Source: Oscillospiraceae bacterium (GTDB lineage: Bacteria; Bacillota; Clostridia; Oscillospirales; Acutalibacteraceae). Taken from it: 5,161 nt of DNA. The DNA is taken from contig JAFLUO010000105.1 in assembly GCA_022508705.1 (NCBI GenBank), positions 1 through 5,161 on the forward strand. The letters run 5' to 3'. How positions within the stretch are numbered: the first letter of the stretch is position 1; each line of letters starts with the position of its first letter. Position numbers and translations under genes: made by a program. This document shows positions 1 to 5,161 of the stretch, in pieces. The notes under the pieces were generated by a model that was not told the origin of the DNA, ran no database searches, and saw only the letters and a program-made list of their open reading frames with translations.

Positions 1-824
1 CGCCCGTTGTGACCGACGGAAAGGAAATGACGAACAGCTTTGATGTAAAATCAGGCTCTCTTTCAGAGATTAACACTAAAGAAATAATATCAAAATCAGT
101 GGCTGATGCAAAATCTAAGCTTGACGCCGATGTAGCTCCAACGGGAGCTTATCCTGTTGTGTTTGCACCTGAAGCGATGACCAGTCTTCTTGCTACTTTC
201 TTCGGTATCTTCTCTTCTGAAAAGGCGCAAAAGGGACTTTCCCGTCTTGCAGGAAAAGAAGGTGAAATAATTGCGTCTGATATCGTCACCATCGTTGACG
301 ACCCGTTTTATAAAGACAGCACTATGCCCATAAATTTTGATGCTGAGGGTTCACCCACTCACACCAAAAAGATAATTGAAAAAGGTGTGCTCAAGACTTT
401 ACTTTACAATCTGAAAACAGCAGACGCAGCAGGCAAAAAAACTACAGGTAATGCCTCTAAGTCCTCTTATACTTCCAAGGTTGATATCGCTCCTTTTACA
501 ATGTATATCGCTGAAGGAGAGCTTACAGAGGAGGAACTGATCAAAAAAGCAGGAAACGGCGTTTATATCAATTTCCTCGGCGGACTGCACGCAGGTGCTA
601 ATCCTATTACAGGGGATTTCTCGCTCCAGAGCGGCGGATATATGATAGAAAACGGAGTGAAAACTCGTGCAGTTAAATCCTTCACCGTAGCCGGTAATTT
701 CTACGAGCTCTTAAATCATATTACTGCACTCTCAAATAAAGTTGAGCTTCCCGGCTTTGGCGGTATGACCGCATTTGGCTCACCGTCCGTGTTAGTCGAG
801 GGACTTACAATAGCCGGTAAATAA
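1..824 (+). CDS. pmbA: TldD/PmbA family protein, PmbA (TldE) type, C-terminal part
   Basis: The frame is open through the left edge (first full codon at base 3), so the GTG at base 9 is an internal valine codon and the true start lies upstream. About 273 residues are visible, roughly the last 60 percent of a protein family usually near 440-450 residues. Seen: the family C-terminal signature with GLHAG (about 582-596), NPITGDFS (about 600-623), GYMIENG, a TVAGN segment (about 685-699) and a closing GLTIAGK. In TldD the equivalent region carries the zinc-binding HExxxH helix. Here the matching helix (about 165-200) reads PEAMTSLL and has no histidines, which marks the PmbA/TldE partner subunit. 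Family knowledge: TldD and TldE form a heteromeric protease that trims unfolded peptides, such as microcin precursors and the CcdA antitoxin in E. coli. The role in this organism is inferred. A tldD partner would be expected just upstream, outside the window. The gene ends before a strong terminator and is separate from the next operon. Confidence 0.9.
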   Translation, partial: PVVTDGKEMTNSFDVKSGSLSEINTKEIISKSVADAKSKLDADVAPTGAYPVVFAPEAMTSLLATFFGIFSSEKAQKGLSRLAGKEGEIIASDIVTIVDDPFYKDSTMPINFDAEGSPTHTKKIIEKGVLKTLLYNLKTADAAGKKTTGNASKSSYTSKVDIAPFTMYIAEGELTEEELIKKAGNGVYINFLGGLHAGANPITGDFSLQSGGYMIENGVKTRAVKSFTVAGNFYELLNHITALSNKVELPGFGGMTAFGSPSVLVEGLTIAGK

Positions 825-846
825 GTCAAATGATATAAACAAAATA

Positions 847-892
847 AAACTGCTGTCTTTCGGTGAATTTTATCACTCTAAGACAGCAGTTT
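847..892 (+). terminator. Rho-independent terminator after pmbA, possibly bidirectional
   Basis: A perfect 13-bp inverted repeat pairs AAACTGCTGTCTT (847-859) with AAGACAGCAGTTT (880-892). The 20-base loop contains a smaller GTGA/TCAC stem (863-866 with 873-876). A T-rich tail (TGTTTTAT) follows. The upstream side is A-rich (AAAATAAAA), so the same hairpin could also stop transcription from the other strand. It lies 23 bases after the pmbA stop and before the promoter of the amidase operon, so it insulates the two units. Confidence 0.88.
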
Positions 893-908
893 GTTTTATA
901 TTCTCATC

Positions 909-937
909 TTGATAAAATAAAAATAATAATGTAAAAT
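909..937 (+). promoter_or_regulatory. Putative sigma-A promoter of the amidase-radA operon
   Basis: A -35-like TTGATA (909-914) is followed after exactly 17 bases by a -10-like TAAAAT (932-937), in a very AT-rich stretch just past the pmbA terminator. Predicted transcription would start near 943-945, giving a leader of about 35 bases before the ATG at 980. No sequence resembling the sporulation sigma-E consensus was seen, although cwlD is a sporulation gene in Bacillus. The call is by consensus only. Confidence 0.6.
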
Positions 938-979
938 AATATTCGAGAAAAATTCTTCATAAATATAATTGGTGATCTT

Positions 980-1702
980 ATGAAGAAAAAATATATTACT
1001 ATAATCTCTCTTTTAATTTTTGCGGCTTTTTCCTGCAATATTGCAAAGATTTCCCAAGTTACAAAGACTGCGTCTGCAAATGTAAATAATCAAACCACTG
1101 TTATTATAGATGCAGGGCACGGCGGTGAGGACGGCGGCGCAATAGGGAAAAGCGGTTCATTTGAAAAAGACATAAATTTGCAATTTGCCTTGAAAGTAAA
1201 TGAATATCTGTCTTTCTTAGGCATTAACACTTATATGGTAAGAACGGAAGACAGAGCAATTGGGGACAATTCTTTACCGACTATTCGTGAAAGAAAGGTT
1301 TCCGATATTCACGCCCGTGCGGCGCTTATGGATTTGTTTGACGATTCAATTTATCTCAGTATTCATCAAAATGAGTTTTCGGAAAACTACGTTCACGGAA
1401 CACAGGTGTTTTATGCTCCTAACTCAGAAGAAAGCAAAAAGCTTGCAACAATAATTCAAAAAACGGTTTGCAGTTTAACTCAGCCGAATAATACCAAAGT
1501 ACCGAAGGAATCCGGTACCAATATATATGTACTTTATAATGCCACAAAGCCTGCTTGCCTTTGCGAATGCGGTTTTGTGTCCAATTCCGAAGAGGAGAAG
1601 CAACTTTTATCGGATGATTATCAAAGAAAATTTTCATTAGCATTATCTTACAGTGTGTTAAATTATCTTATTATGGAGGAAAATAATGGCACAGAAGTCT
1701 AA
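980..1702 (+). CDS. cwlD: CwlD-like N-acetylmuramoyl-L-alanine amidase (Amidase_3), secreted
   Basis: This predicted zinc amidase cleaves the bond between N-acetylmuramic acid and L-alanine in peptidoglycan. The 240 residues are close to the roughly 237 of Bacillus subtilis CwlD. Residues 1-33 form a signal peptide or anchor: MKKK, a hydrophobic core at 5-19, then a possible signal peptidase I site after ASA (31-33). Cys19 is not in a good lipobox. The Amidase_3 domain spans about 40-230. Visible zinc ligands are His47 (DAGHGG), Glu62 (FEKDINL) and His129 (SIHQN), and the catalytic Glu196 lies in CECGFVSN. A GGTGAT ribosome binding site (971-976) fits the ATG at 980. In spore formers CwlD, with PdaA, makes muramic-delta-lactam in the spore cortex. 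That role is inferred here, and a vegetative amidase is the alternative. The 3' end overlaps radA by 17 bases, so the two are probably translationally coupled. Confidence 0.88.
   Translation: MKKKYITIISLLIFAAFSCNIAKISQVTKTASANVNNQTTVIIDAGHGGEDGGAIGKSGSFEKDINLQFALKVNEYLSFLGINTYMVRTEDRAIGDNSLPTIRERKVSDIHARAALMDLFDDSIYLSIHQNEFSENYVHGTQVFYAPNSEESKKLATIIQKTVCSLTQPNNTKVPKESGTNIYVLYNATKPACLCECGFVSNSEEEKQLLSDDYQRKFSLALSYSVLNYLIMEENNGTEV
1675..1680 (+). promoter_or_regulatory. radA ribosome binding site inside the amidase gene
   Basis: GGAGGA lies 5 bases before the ATG at 1686, within the last codons of the amidase gene. This strong site fixes the radA start despite the 17-base overlap of the two genes. 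Confidence 0.85.
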
Positions 1703-3062
1703 AAAGGTCTTTATTTGCAGTAATTGCGGATATGAAACTCCGAAATGGCTCGGTCAATGTCCTGAATGTAACAAATGGGCAACGCTTAACGAAGAAATCG
1801 TTTCGTTTGAAAAGCCTTCCAATTCTTTTTCATCAAAGTCTAATTTAAATAGGGGAAAGGCATTGCCGCTTGCTGATATAAATTCCGACACTTTTCAAAG
1901 ATATGATACAGGTTTATCAGAACTTAACAGAGTTTTAGGCGGCGGACTTGTCAGAGGTTCAGTAGTTTTGCTTTCGGGTGACCCGGGAATAGGTAAATCA
2001 ACAATTCTTTTGCAGGTTTGTGAATACTTGGGTGCAGGGCATAAAATTCTCTATGTTTCAGGTGAAGAATCTGCACATCAAATAAAGATGCGCGCCTCAA
2101 GGCTCGGAGTTAAAACAGATAATTTGTATATACTTTGCGAAACAGATGCTCAGTATATATCCGAATACATTTTCAGCGAAAAGCCAGATATTGTAATAAT
2201 AGATTCAATTCAGACAATGGAAATAAACGAGATTACATCGTCACCTGGCAGCGTAACACAGGTTCGTGAATCAACAAATCTATTGGCAAGAACTGCTAAG
2301 GCTTCAAATATACCGATTTTTCTTGTAGGACATGTCAATAAAGACGGCAATATTGCAGGGCCTAAGGTGCTTGAACATATTGTTGACTGCGTTCTTTATT
2401 TTGAAGGTGACAGAAACACGTCTTACAGAATTTTACGGGCAGTTAAGAACAGATACGGCTCTACCAATGAAATAGCCGTTTTTGAAATGCTCGACAACGG
2501 TCTTAATCAGGTGGACAACCCTTCAATGATGTTGATTTCAGGTAAGCCGAAAAATGCTTCCGGAACATGCGTTGCCTGCCTTATGGAAGGCTCAAGACCT
2601 ATATTGGCAGAAGTGCAAAGTCTTGTTACGCCTACGGGATTCGGCAATCCCAGGCGCATGGCAACAGGCATTGATTATAACAGACTTGCAATGCTTATTG
2701 CAGTTTTAGAAAAAAGGGCAGGGTACTATCTTAACAATATGGACTGCTATGCCAATGTAATAGGCGGATTGCGGATTGAGGAGCCTGCGGCGGATTTGTC
2801 CATAGCTCTTGCTATCGTTTCAAGTCTAAAGGATATAATTGTTCCTGACGATGTACTGGCTTTCGGAGAAATAGGGCTTGCAGGTGAAATCCGCTCTGTG
2901 GTTGCCTGCGATCAAAGAATTAAAGAAGCGGCAAATCTCGGCTTTAAAAAATGCGTAATTCCTTACCATAATTACAAAAAACTTACCAAAAACGTGCTTG
3001 ATTTAATGGAGATTGTTCCCGCAAGAACTGTAAGACAGGCATTTGAGGAGATTATAAATTGA
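1686..3062 (+). CDS. radA: DNA repair/recombination protein RadA (Sms)
   Basis: RadA is a RecA-related, DnaB-like hexameric helicase that acts in the cytoplasm on recombination intermediates, promoting branch migration and strand extension with RecA. The 458 residues match the normal family length. Domains in order: an N-terminal C4 zinc finger with Cys11, Cys14, Cys25 and Cys28 (CSNCG, CPECN); an ATPase core with Walker A GDPGIGKS at 98-105 (Lys104) and Walker B IVIIDSIQ at 169-176 (Asp173); the RadA signature KNRYG at 254-258; and a C-terminal Lon-like domain from about 285. In that domain EPAAD (366-370) occupies the position of the Lon protease active-site serine segment, so it is not expected to be a protease. 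The signature has Tyr where many family members have Phe, a mild change. The start is set by GGAGGA at 1675-1680. The gene overlaps the amidase by 17 bases and the next gene by 4 bases (TTGA). Confidence 0.97.
   Translation: MAQKSKKVFICSNCGYETPKWLGQCPECNKWATLNEEIVSFEKPSNSFSSKSNLNRGKALPLADINSDTFQRYDTGLSELNRVLGGGLVRGSVVLLSGDPGIGKSTILLQVCEYLGAGHKILYVSGEESAHQIKMRASRLGVKTDNLYILCETDAQYISEYIFSEKPDIVIIDSIQTMEINEITSSPGSVTQVRESTNLLARTAKASNIPIFLVGHVNKDGNIAGPKVLEHIVDCVLYFEGDRNTSYRILRAVKNRYGSTNEIAVFEMLDNGLNQVDNPSMMLISGKPKNASGTCVACLMEGSRPILAEVQSLVTPTGFGNPRRMATGIDYNRLAMLIAVLEKRAGYYLNNMDCYANVIGGLRIEEPAADLSIALAIVSSLKDIIVPDDVLAFGEIGLAGEIRSVVACDQRIKEAANLGFKKCVIPYHNYKKLTKNVLDLMEIVPARTVRQAFEEIIN
3045..3061 (+). 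promoter_or_regulatory. Ribosome binding site and TTG start of the DUF6873-type gene
   Basis: GAGGAG (3045-3050) precedes a TTG codon (3059-3061) by 8 bases. The TTG overlaps the radA TGA stop as TTGA. No ATG or GTG with a comparable site is nearby in this frame, and the residues right after it (INPNLP) fit the family N-terminus, so the rare TTG start with stop-start coupling is favoured. Confidence 0.75.
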
Positions 3063-3808
3063 ACAGCACTTTTTTGATAAATCCTAATTTGCCAAGTAAC
3101 GATGTTACTGATTTGCTCGTTTCCGACGGCGACAACAGCTTAATCAGCGCACTTGCGGATTTGGGTATAAATTCTTTGAAAATGAGACAAAGCCCAAATT
3201 TAGACCCGTTCTGCGCAAATCACAGCGATATCCTTGTGTATCATCTCGGCAACGGTAGATTTATTGTAGATGAAACTGCTGTAAATGCCTTTGAAAGCGA
3301 TAATGTAATCGGAATTGTCAATGTATGCTCGCCGTATCCTAATGACTGCATGTTAAATGCCGCGGACATCGGAGATTATATCATCTGTAACAGTAAAATT
3401 ACTCATAAGAGTATTTTGAAATCAGCTGAAGAACAAAATAAGCAGATTATAAATGTAAATCAAGGCTACGCAAAATGCTCTGTTTGCATTGTTAAACGAA
3501 ATACTGTTATTACCGATGATATGTCGATATATCAAGAATGCGAAAAAAAAGACGGTATTTCAGTTCTTTTGGTAAGTAAAGGCAGTGTTGTGCTTCACGG
3601 ACAGAATTACGGCTTTTTGGGCGGTGCAAGCGGACTTATTGGGGAAAATAAGCTGTTCTTTAACGGTGATTTAACATACCATAAAGATTTTCTTGCAATT
3701 ATGCAGTTTTTGAGTTACCATAATGTAAAATATACGGATATAAAAAATAAACCGCTAACTGATGTCGGAAGCATTATTCCGATAAAGCAAAAGGGGAATA
3801 CAGAATGA
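3059..3808 (+). CDS. DUF6873-type GME-fold protein, function unknown
   Basis: These 249 residues resemble a clostridial family annotated as DUF6873, which is assigned to the GME fold (the propeller fold of agmatine and peptidylarginine deiminases and amidinotransferases). The call rests on remembered family patterns: INPNLP near the N-terminus, NHSD (54-57) where relatives have HPD, NQGYAKCSVCIV (134-145), ITDD (151-154), YGFLGGASGLI (184-194), FFNGDLTYH (200-208) and a closing GSIIPI (237-242). GME enzymes act on guanidino groups with a Cys/His/acidic triad. Cys140, His55 and several aspartates are conserved-looking candidates, but no catalytic triad is shown and no substrate is known. There is no signal peptide or membrane segment, so it is probably cytoplasmic. 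Translation begins at TTG in a 4-base overlap with radA, and the gene ends in a 4-base ATGA overlap with the next one, implying tight co-expression. Family call fairly sure; biochemical role unknown. Confidence 0.75.
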   Translation: MNSTFLINPNLPSNDVTDLLVSDGDNSLISALADLGINSLKMRQSPNLDPFCANHSDILVYHLGNGRFIVDETAVNAFESDNVIGIVNVCSPYPNDCMLNAADIGDYIICNSKITHKSILKSAEEQNKQIINVNQGYAKCSVCIVKRNTVITDDMSIYQECEKKDGISVLLVSKGSVVLHGQNYGFLGGASGLIGENKLFFNGDLTYHKDFLAIMQFLSYHNVKYTDIKNKPLTDVGSIIPIKQKGNTE

Positions 3809-4026
3809 AAAAATCTTATTTTATTACTTGGCTTGGCGCACTTTCAACGTTGTTGATTACTACTATTTCAGTATCGCGAAAGACAAAAAAATACGGTCAA
3901 AAAATACATCCGAAGGGCAAAATGAATTTTTCTGCTGTCATAAACAAATTAAGCGACTTTAGCAATTCAGGAATGATAGATAAAGGAATAGATTTAGCTC
4001 TAAAAAAATCAGCAAAACAGAGGTAA
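3805..4026 (+). CDS. Small single-span membrane protein, function unknown
   Basis: I do not recognise this 73-residue protein. It has one hydrophobic stretch at about residues 5-23, which is a likely membrane helix or uncleaved signal anchor. A basic segment follows at once (RKTKK, 25-29) and then a polar, Lys-rich tail with a possible amphipathic helix at about 41-70. There are no cysteines or catalytic motifs. It is real rather than a chance frame because its ATG overlaps the previous stop as ATGA (3805-3808), AAGGGG (3791-3796) sits 8 bases upstream, and it fills the space between two genes with almost no gap. Co-translation with the DUF6873-type protein suggests the two may work together, perhaps with this one as a membrane tether. 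That is inference from position only. Confidence 0.7.
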   Translation: MKKSYFITWLGALSTLLITTISVSRKTKKYGQKIHPKGKMNFSAVINKLSDFSNSGMIDKGIDLALKKSAKQR

Positions 4027-4031
4027 ATAAA

Positions 4032-4376
4032 ATGGGTAAATATACAGGATGCATTATCGAAGAAAGCATGAAAGATAAAACAATACTTAACGAATTTAGA
4101 ATTGTTGAAAGTGTAACTGATGACGGTACAAGCTATATTGTTGAGATAGATGAAAGTAAAATTGATGATATTGTATTAAAACTTCAGGCAGCTATGTCCG
4201 ACGAAAAAATTTGGTATACCGATTTAAAAAATTGCAATTTTCATTATATAATTTATAATGACAGAATTTTCAAGGTTAACAGAGATTTTCCCGAACAGTA
4301 TGAAGAGGCAAAAGAATACGGACTTAAAAGAGGTATCCCCGAAGATTATTTGCCTAATAAATCCTGGGCAAAATGA
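4032..4376 (+). CDS. Conserved hypothetical protein, 114 residues
   Basis: The protein begins with MGKYTGCIIEES and contains WYTDLKN (61-67) followed by FHYIIYNDRIFKV (70-82) and a C-terminal segment of the EYGLKRGIPEDYL type (95-107). I recall this combination from many small bacterial and archaeal hypothetical proteins with no assigned function. The pattern suggests a compact alpha/beta fold: strand near 5-10, strand near 34-39, helix near 42-55, then a beta hairpin across 70-82. It is soluble, with no signal peptide or membrane segment. The ATG is preceded by AGAGG (4019-4023) with 8 bases of spacing, and it starts only 5 bases after the previous stop, so it belongs to the operon. A ligand-binding or adaptor role is possible but nothing in the sequence proves one. 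Confidence 0.75.
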   Translation: MGKYTGCIIEESMKDKTILNEFRIVESVTDDGTSYIVEIDESKIDDIVLKLQAAMSDEKIWYTDLKNCNFHYIIYNDRIFKVNRDFPEQYEEAKEYGLKRGIPEDYLPNKSWAK

Positions 4377-4407
4377 TAGATAGAACGGATAGCAGGGAGT
4401 AGGCGCA

Positions 4408-4845
4408 ATGATTAGAATAGCTGAAAATAAAGATATAGAAGCATTGGCAAATTTAGCCGTGCTGATGTGGAAGGAAAGTTCCATAAGCGAACTGATCGCT
4501 GAGTTTTCAGATGATATATCCAAAAGTGAAAGCTGTTTACTTTTAAAATTTGAAAATGATACTTTAATTGGATTTGCTCAGTGTAAGTTACGGAATGATT
4601 ATGTTGAAGGCACTAAAACCAATCCAGTTGGTTATTTAGAGGGAATTTTTATAAAGGAAGGCTATCGCAATAACGGATATGCCAAAGAGCTTTTAAATGA
4701 ATGCGAAGCATGGGCTAAAAATAACGGATGCAAGGAATTTGCAAGTGACTGTGAAATAGATAATATTACCAGTTTTCAGTTTCATAAATCAATGGGTTTC
4801 ACAGAAACAAACAGAATTATATGTTTTACTAAGAAACTCCTATAG
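4408..4845 (+). CDS. GNAT acetyltransferase, AAC(6')-I-like aminoglycoside 6'-N-acetyltransferase
   Basis: This 145-residue single GNAT domain would transfer acetyl from acetyl-CoA to an amine. The acetyl-CoA pyrophosphate loop is RNNGYA (87-92), after the strand YLEGIFI (76-82). The resemblance to chromosomal AAC(6')-I enzymes such as the Iaa/Iy group of Salmonella runs well past the generic fold: the same length of about 145, GFA...LRNDYVEG (55-68) against GFADASIRHDYVNG, LEGIF, YAKELL, GCKEFASD (107-114) against GCREMASD, and H..MGF.ET.R (126-136) against H..LGFEETER. Such enzymes acetylate the 6'-amine of kanamycin/tobramycin-type drugs. Actual drug resistance is inferred, and the native substrate may differ. 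AGGGAG (4394-4399) supports the ATG. It follows the previous gene after 31 bases with no terminator and no convincing promoter between, so it is probably expressed from the radA operon promoter. Confidence 0.8.
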   Translation: MIRIAENKDIEALANLAVLMWKESSISELIAEFSDDISKSESCLLLKFENDTLIGFAQCKLRNDYVEGTKTNPVGYLEGIFIKEGYRNNGYAKELLNECEAWAKNNGCKEFASDCEIDNITSFQFHKSMGFTETNRIICFTKKLL

Positions 4846-4848
4846 AAA

Positions 4849-4856
4849 AAGGTGAT
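4849..4856 (+). promoter_or_regulatory. Ribosome binding site of the 55-residue small frame
   Basis: AAGGTGAT matches the GGTGAT half of the extended Shine-Dalgarno, as used by the amidase gene (GGTGAT 3 bases before its ATG). The ATG at 4855 lies inside this site and is too close to be used. TTG at 4861 has a spacing of 4 bases and is the better start; TTG at 4858 is also possible. Confidence 0.5.
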
Positions 4857-4860
4857 GTTG

Positions 4861-5028
4861 TTGAACAAAAAGATAACGCCCGAGAGAGCAATGATACTAA
4901 TTGAAAAATTCAACAATGAGATTGTACCATTATGTAAAGTAAAACAATATTGTTTTAGTGGCGGTCACATTAACACAAAAAAATTTGAAAGCTTAGAAGA
5001 ATCTAAAGGAAATAACGGTAAACTATAA
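4861..5028 (+). CDS. Small hypothetical protein, 55 residues, ending in a terminator hairpin
   Basis: I do not recognise this product. From TTG 4861 it reads 55 residues (57 if the ATG at 4855 were used). It is charged and soluble, with a likely amphipathic helix at about 6-22 and Cys25, Cys31 and His36 in a cluster that matches no metal-binding motif I know. It follows the acetyltransferase stop by 15 bases and has a credible ribosome binding site at 4849-4856, so it could be the last gene of the operon. The final codons (N-N-G-K-L) are encoded by the rising arm of the terminator, and the stop TAA (5026-5028) is in the hairpin loop. This may mean a naturally compact gene end, or a longer gene cut short. 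Coding status is uncertain. Confidence 0.45.
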   Translation: MNKKITPERAMILIEKFNNEIVPLCKVKQYCFSGGHINTKKFESLEESKGNNGKL

Positions 5029-5048
5029 AAGTTTACCGTTATTATTTT
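5011..5048 (+). terminator. Rho-independent terminator at the end of the operon
   Basis: A perfect 13-bp inverted repeat pairs AATAACGGTAAAC (5011-5023) with GTTTACCGTTATT (5031-5043) around a 7-base loop, followed by ATTTT. The stem is AT-rich, with only four or five GC pairs, and the T-tract is short, so strength is moderate. It overlaps the end of the small frame, with that frame's stop codon in the loop. It probably closes the amidase-radA-acetyltransferase operon. Confidence 0.75.
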
Positions 5049-5076
5049 GCCTATTAGCAATCTTATTTCATATAAC
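5047..5076 (+). promoter_or_regulatory. Weak promoter-like pair after the terminator
   Basis: TTGCCT (5047-5052) and TATAAC (5071-5076) are separated by 18 bases. The -10 differs from the consensus at one position and the -35 at two. Transcription would start near 5083, directly at the next ribosome binding site, leaving an unusually short leader. The -35 overlaps the terminator tail. It is plausible as the start of a new unit but not strong. Confidence 0.35.
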
Positions 5077-5094
5077 CAAAACAGAGGAGTGGGT

Positions 5095-5135
5095 GATGTT
5101 GAAAACTCAAATTTTTGTTGAAGATGTTGAAAACT
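5095..5135 (+). repeat. 13-base direct repeat pair
   Basis: GATGTTGAAAACT occurs exactly twice, at 5095-5107 and 5123-5135, with a 28-base period. The first copy covers the start codon of the 20-residue frame. The second is read in a different frame because 28 is not a multiple of three. A partial copy (GATGTTG) is also at 4854-4860, at the start of the 55-residue frame. Confidence 0.6.
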
Positions 5136-5158
5136 TAATTGCTAATTATACAAAATAA
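5096..5158 (+). CDS. Possible 20-residue frame with a strong ribosome binding site
   Basis: AGAGGAG (5083-5089) lies 6 bases before ATG 5096, a very good initiation signal. The frame begins MLKTQIFVED, runs 20 residues and stops at TAA 5156-5158, three bases before the window ends. I do not recognise it. It could be a short leader peptide for a gene beyond the window, the first part of a gene broken by a nonsense or frameshift change, or a chance frame after a chance site. There is too little sequence to decide. Confidence 0.3.
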   Translation: MLKTQIFVEDVENLIANYTK

Positions 5159-5161
5159 ATA

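Noticed and set aside
9..11. GTG as the start codon of the first gene
   Set aside because: The frame stays open to the window edge, the homology runs across it, there is no ribosome binding site, and the family is much longer than 271 residues.
399..590. Minus-strand 63-residue frame inside pmbA
   Set aside because: It lies wholly antisense to a well-supported family protein and has no recognisable domain or credible ribosome binding site; it is a shadow frame.
825..979. Riboswitch or small RNA in the gap before the amidase
   Set aside because: The gap is only 155 bases and is explained by the terminator, a promoter and a short leader; no conserved aptamer-like structure was seen.
987..1036. 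Lipoprotein lipobox at Cys19 of the amidase
   Set aside because: The residues before Cys19 are A-F-S, lacking the usual Leu/Val/Ile at -3 and a small residue at -2. An ASA cleavage site at 31-33 is a better fit.
1260..1643. Plus- and minus-strand frames (1260-1454 and 1419-1643) inside the amidase gene
   Set aside because: Both overlap conserved amidase motifs including the zinc ligand and catalytic segments, and their products show no family features.
4350..4379. Possible promoter TTGCCT-18-TGATAG in front of the acetyltransferase gene
   Set aside because: The -10 element matches the consensus poorly (two of six) and the gene sits 31 bases after its neighbour with no terminator, so operon read-through explains its expression better.
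4224..4523. Minus-strand 99-residue hydrophobic frame
   Set aside because: It spans the ends of two plus-strand genes with clear family patterns and its own start signals are poor. The hydrophobic residues come from reading A-rich codons backwards.

Overview
The window looks like a stretch of chromosome from a low-GC, Gram-positive, probably anaerobic Clostridia-type bacterium. Gut Oscillospirales/Ruminococcaceae-like lineages are a plausible guess, but the sequence alone cannot fix the genus. The evidence is AT-rich DNA, strong GGAGG/GGTGAT-type ribosome binding sites, frequent 4-base start/stop overlaps, a CwlD-type amidase next to radA, and a protein of a family I know mainly from Clostridia (DUF6873). 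All supported genes are on the plus strand.

Layout. (1) Bases 1-824 hold the 3' part of a pmbA/tldE-like gene whose start lies before the window. It is closed by a strong hairpin terminator at 847-892. (2) A good sigma-A-type promoter (TTGATA-17-TAAAAT, 909-937) then starts a tightly packed run of six genes: a secreted CwlD-like N-acetylmuramoyl-L-alanine amidase (980-1702), radA/sms (1686-3062), a DUF6873-type GME-fold protein (3059-3808), a 73-residue single-span membrane protein (3805-4026), a 114-residue conserved hypothetical (4032-4376) and a GNAT acetyltransferase that closely resembles chromosomal AAC(6')-I aminoglycoside acetyltransferases (4408-4845). The first four genes overlap at each junction by 4 or 17 bases, and the later gaps are 5 and 31 bases. 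No terminator is seen inside the run, so co-transcription is likely. (3) After the acetyltransferase comes a small unrecognised frame (4861-5028). Its stop codon sits in the loop of a perfect 13-bp hairpin terminator (5011-5048), which probably ends the operon. (4) The last 110 bases hold a weak promoter-like pair and a well-placed ribosome binding site in front of a 20-codon frame that stops just before the window edge.

Functional reading. The operon mixes envelope or spore-cortex remodelling (amidase), recombination and DNA repair (RadA) and several uncharacterised small proteins. I see no mobile element, CRISPR array, tRNA or rRNA. The window is mostly ordinary housekeeping DNA. The points most worth following up are the AAC(6')-like enzyme, the unknown DUF6873/73-aa/114-aa genes coupled to radA, and the unusual 3' end.
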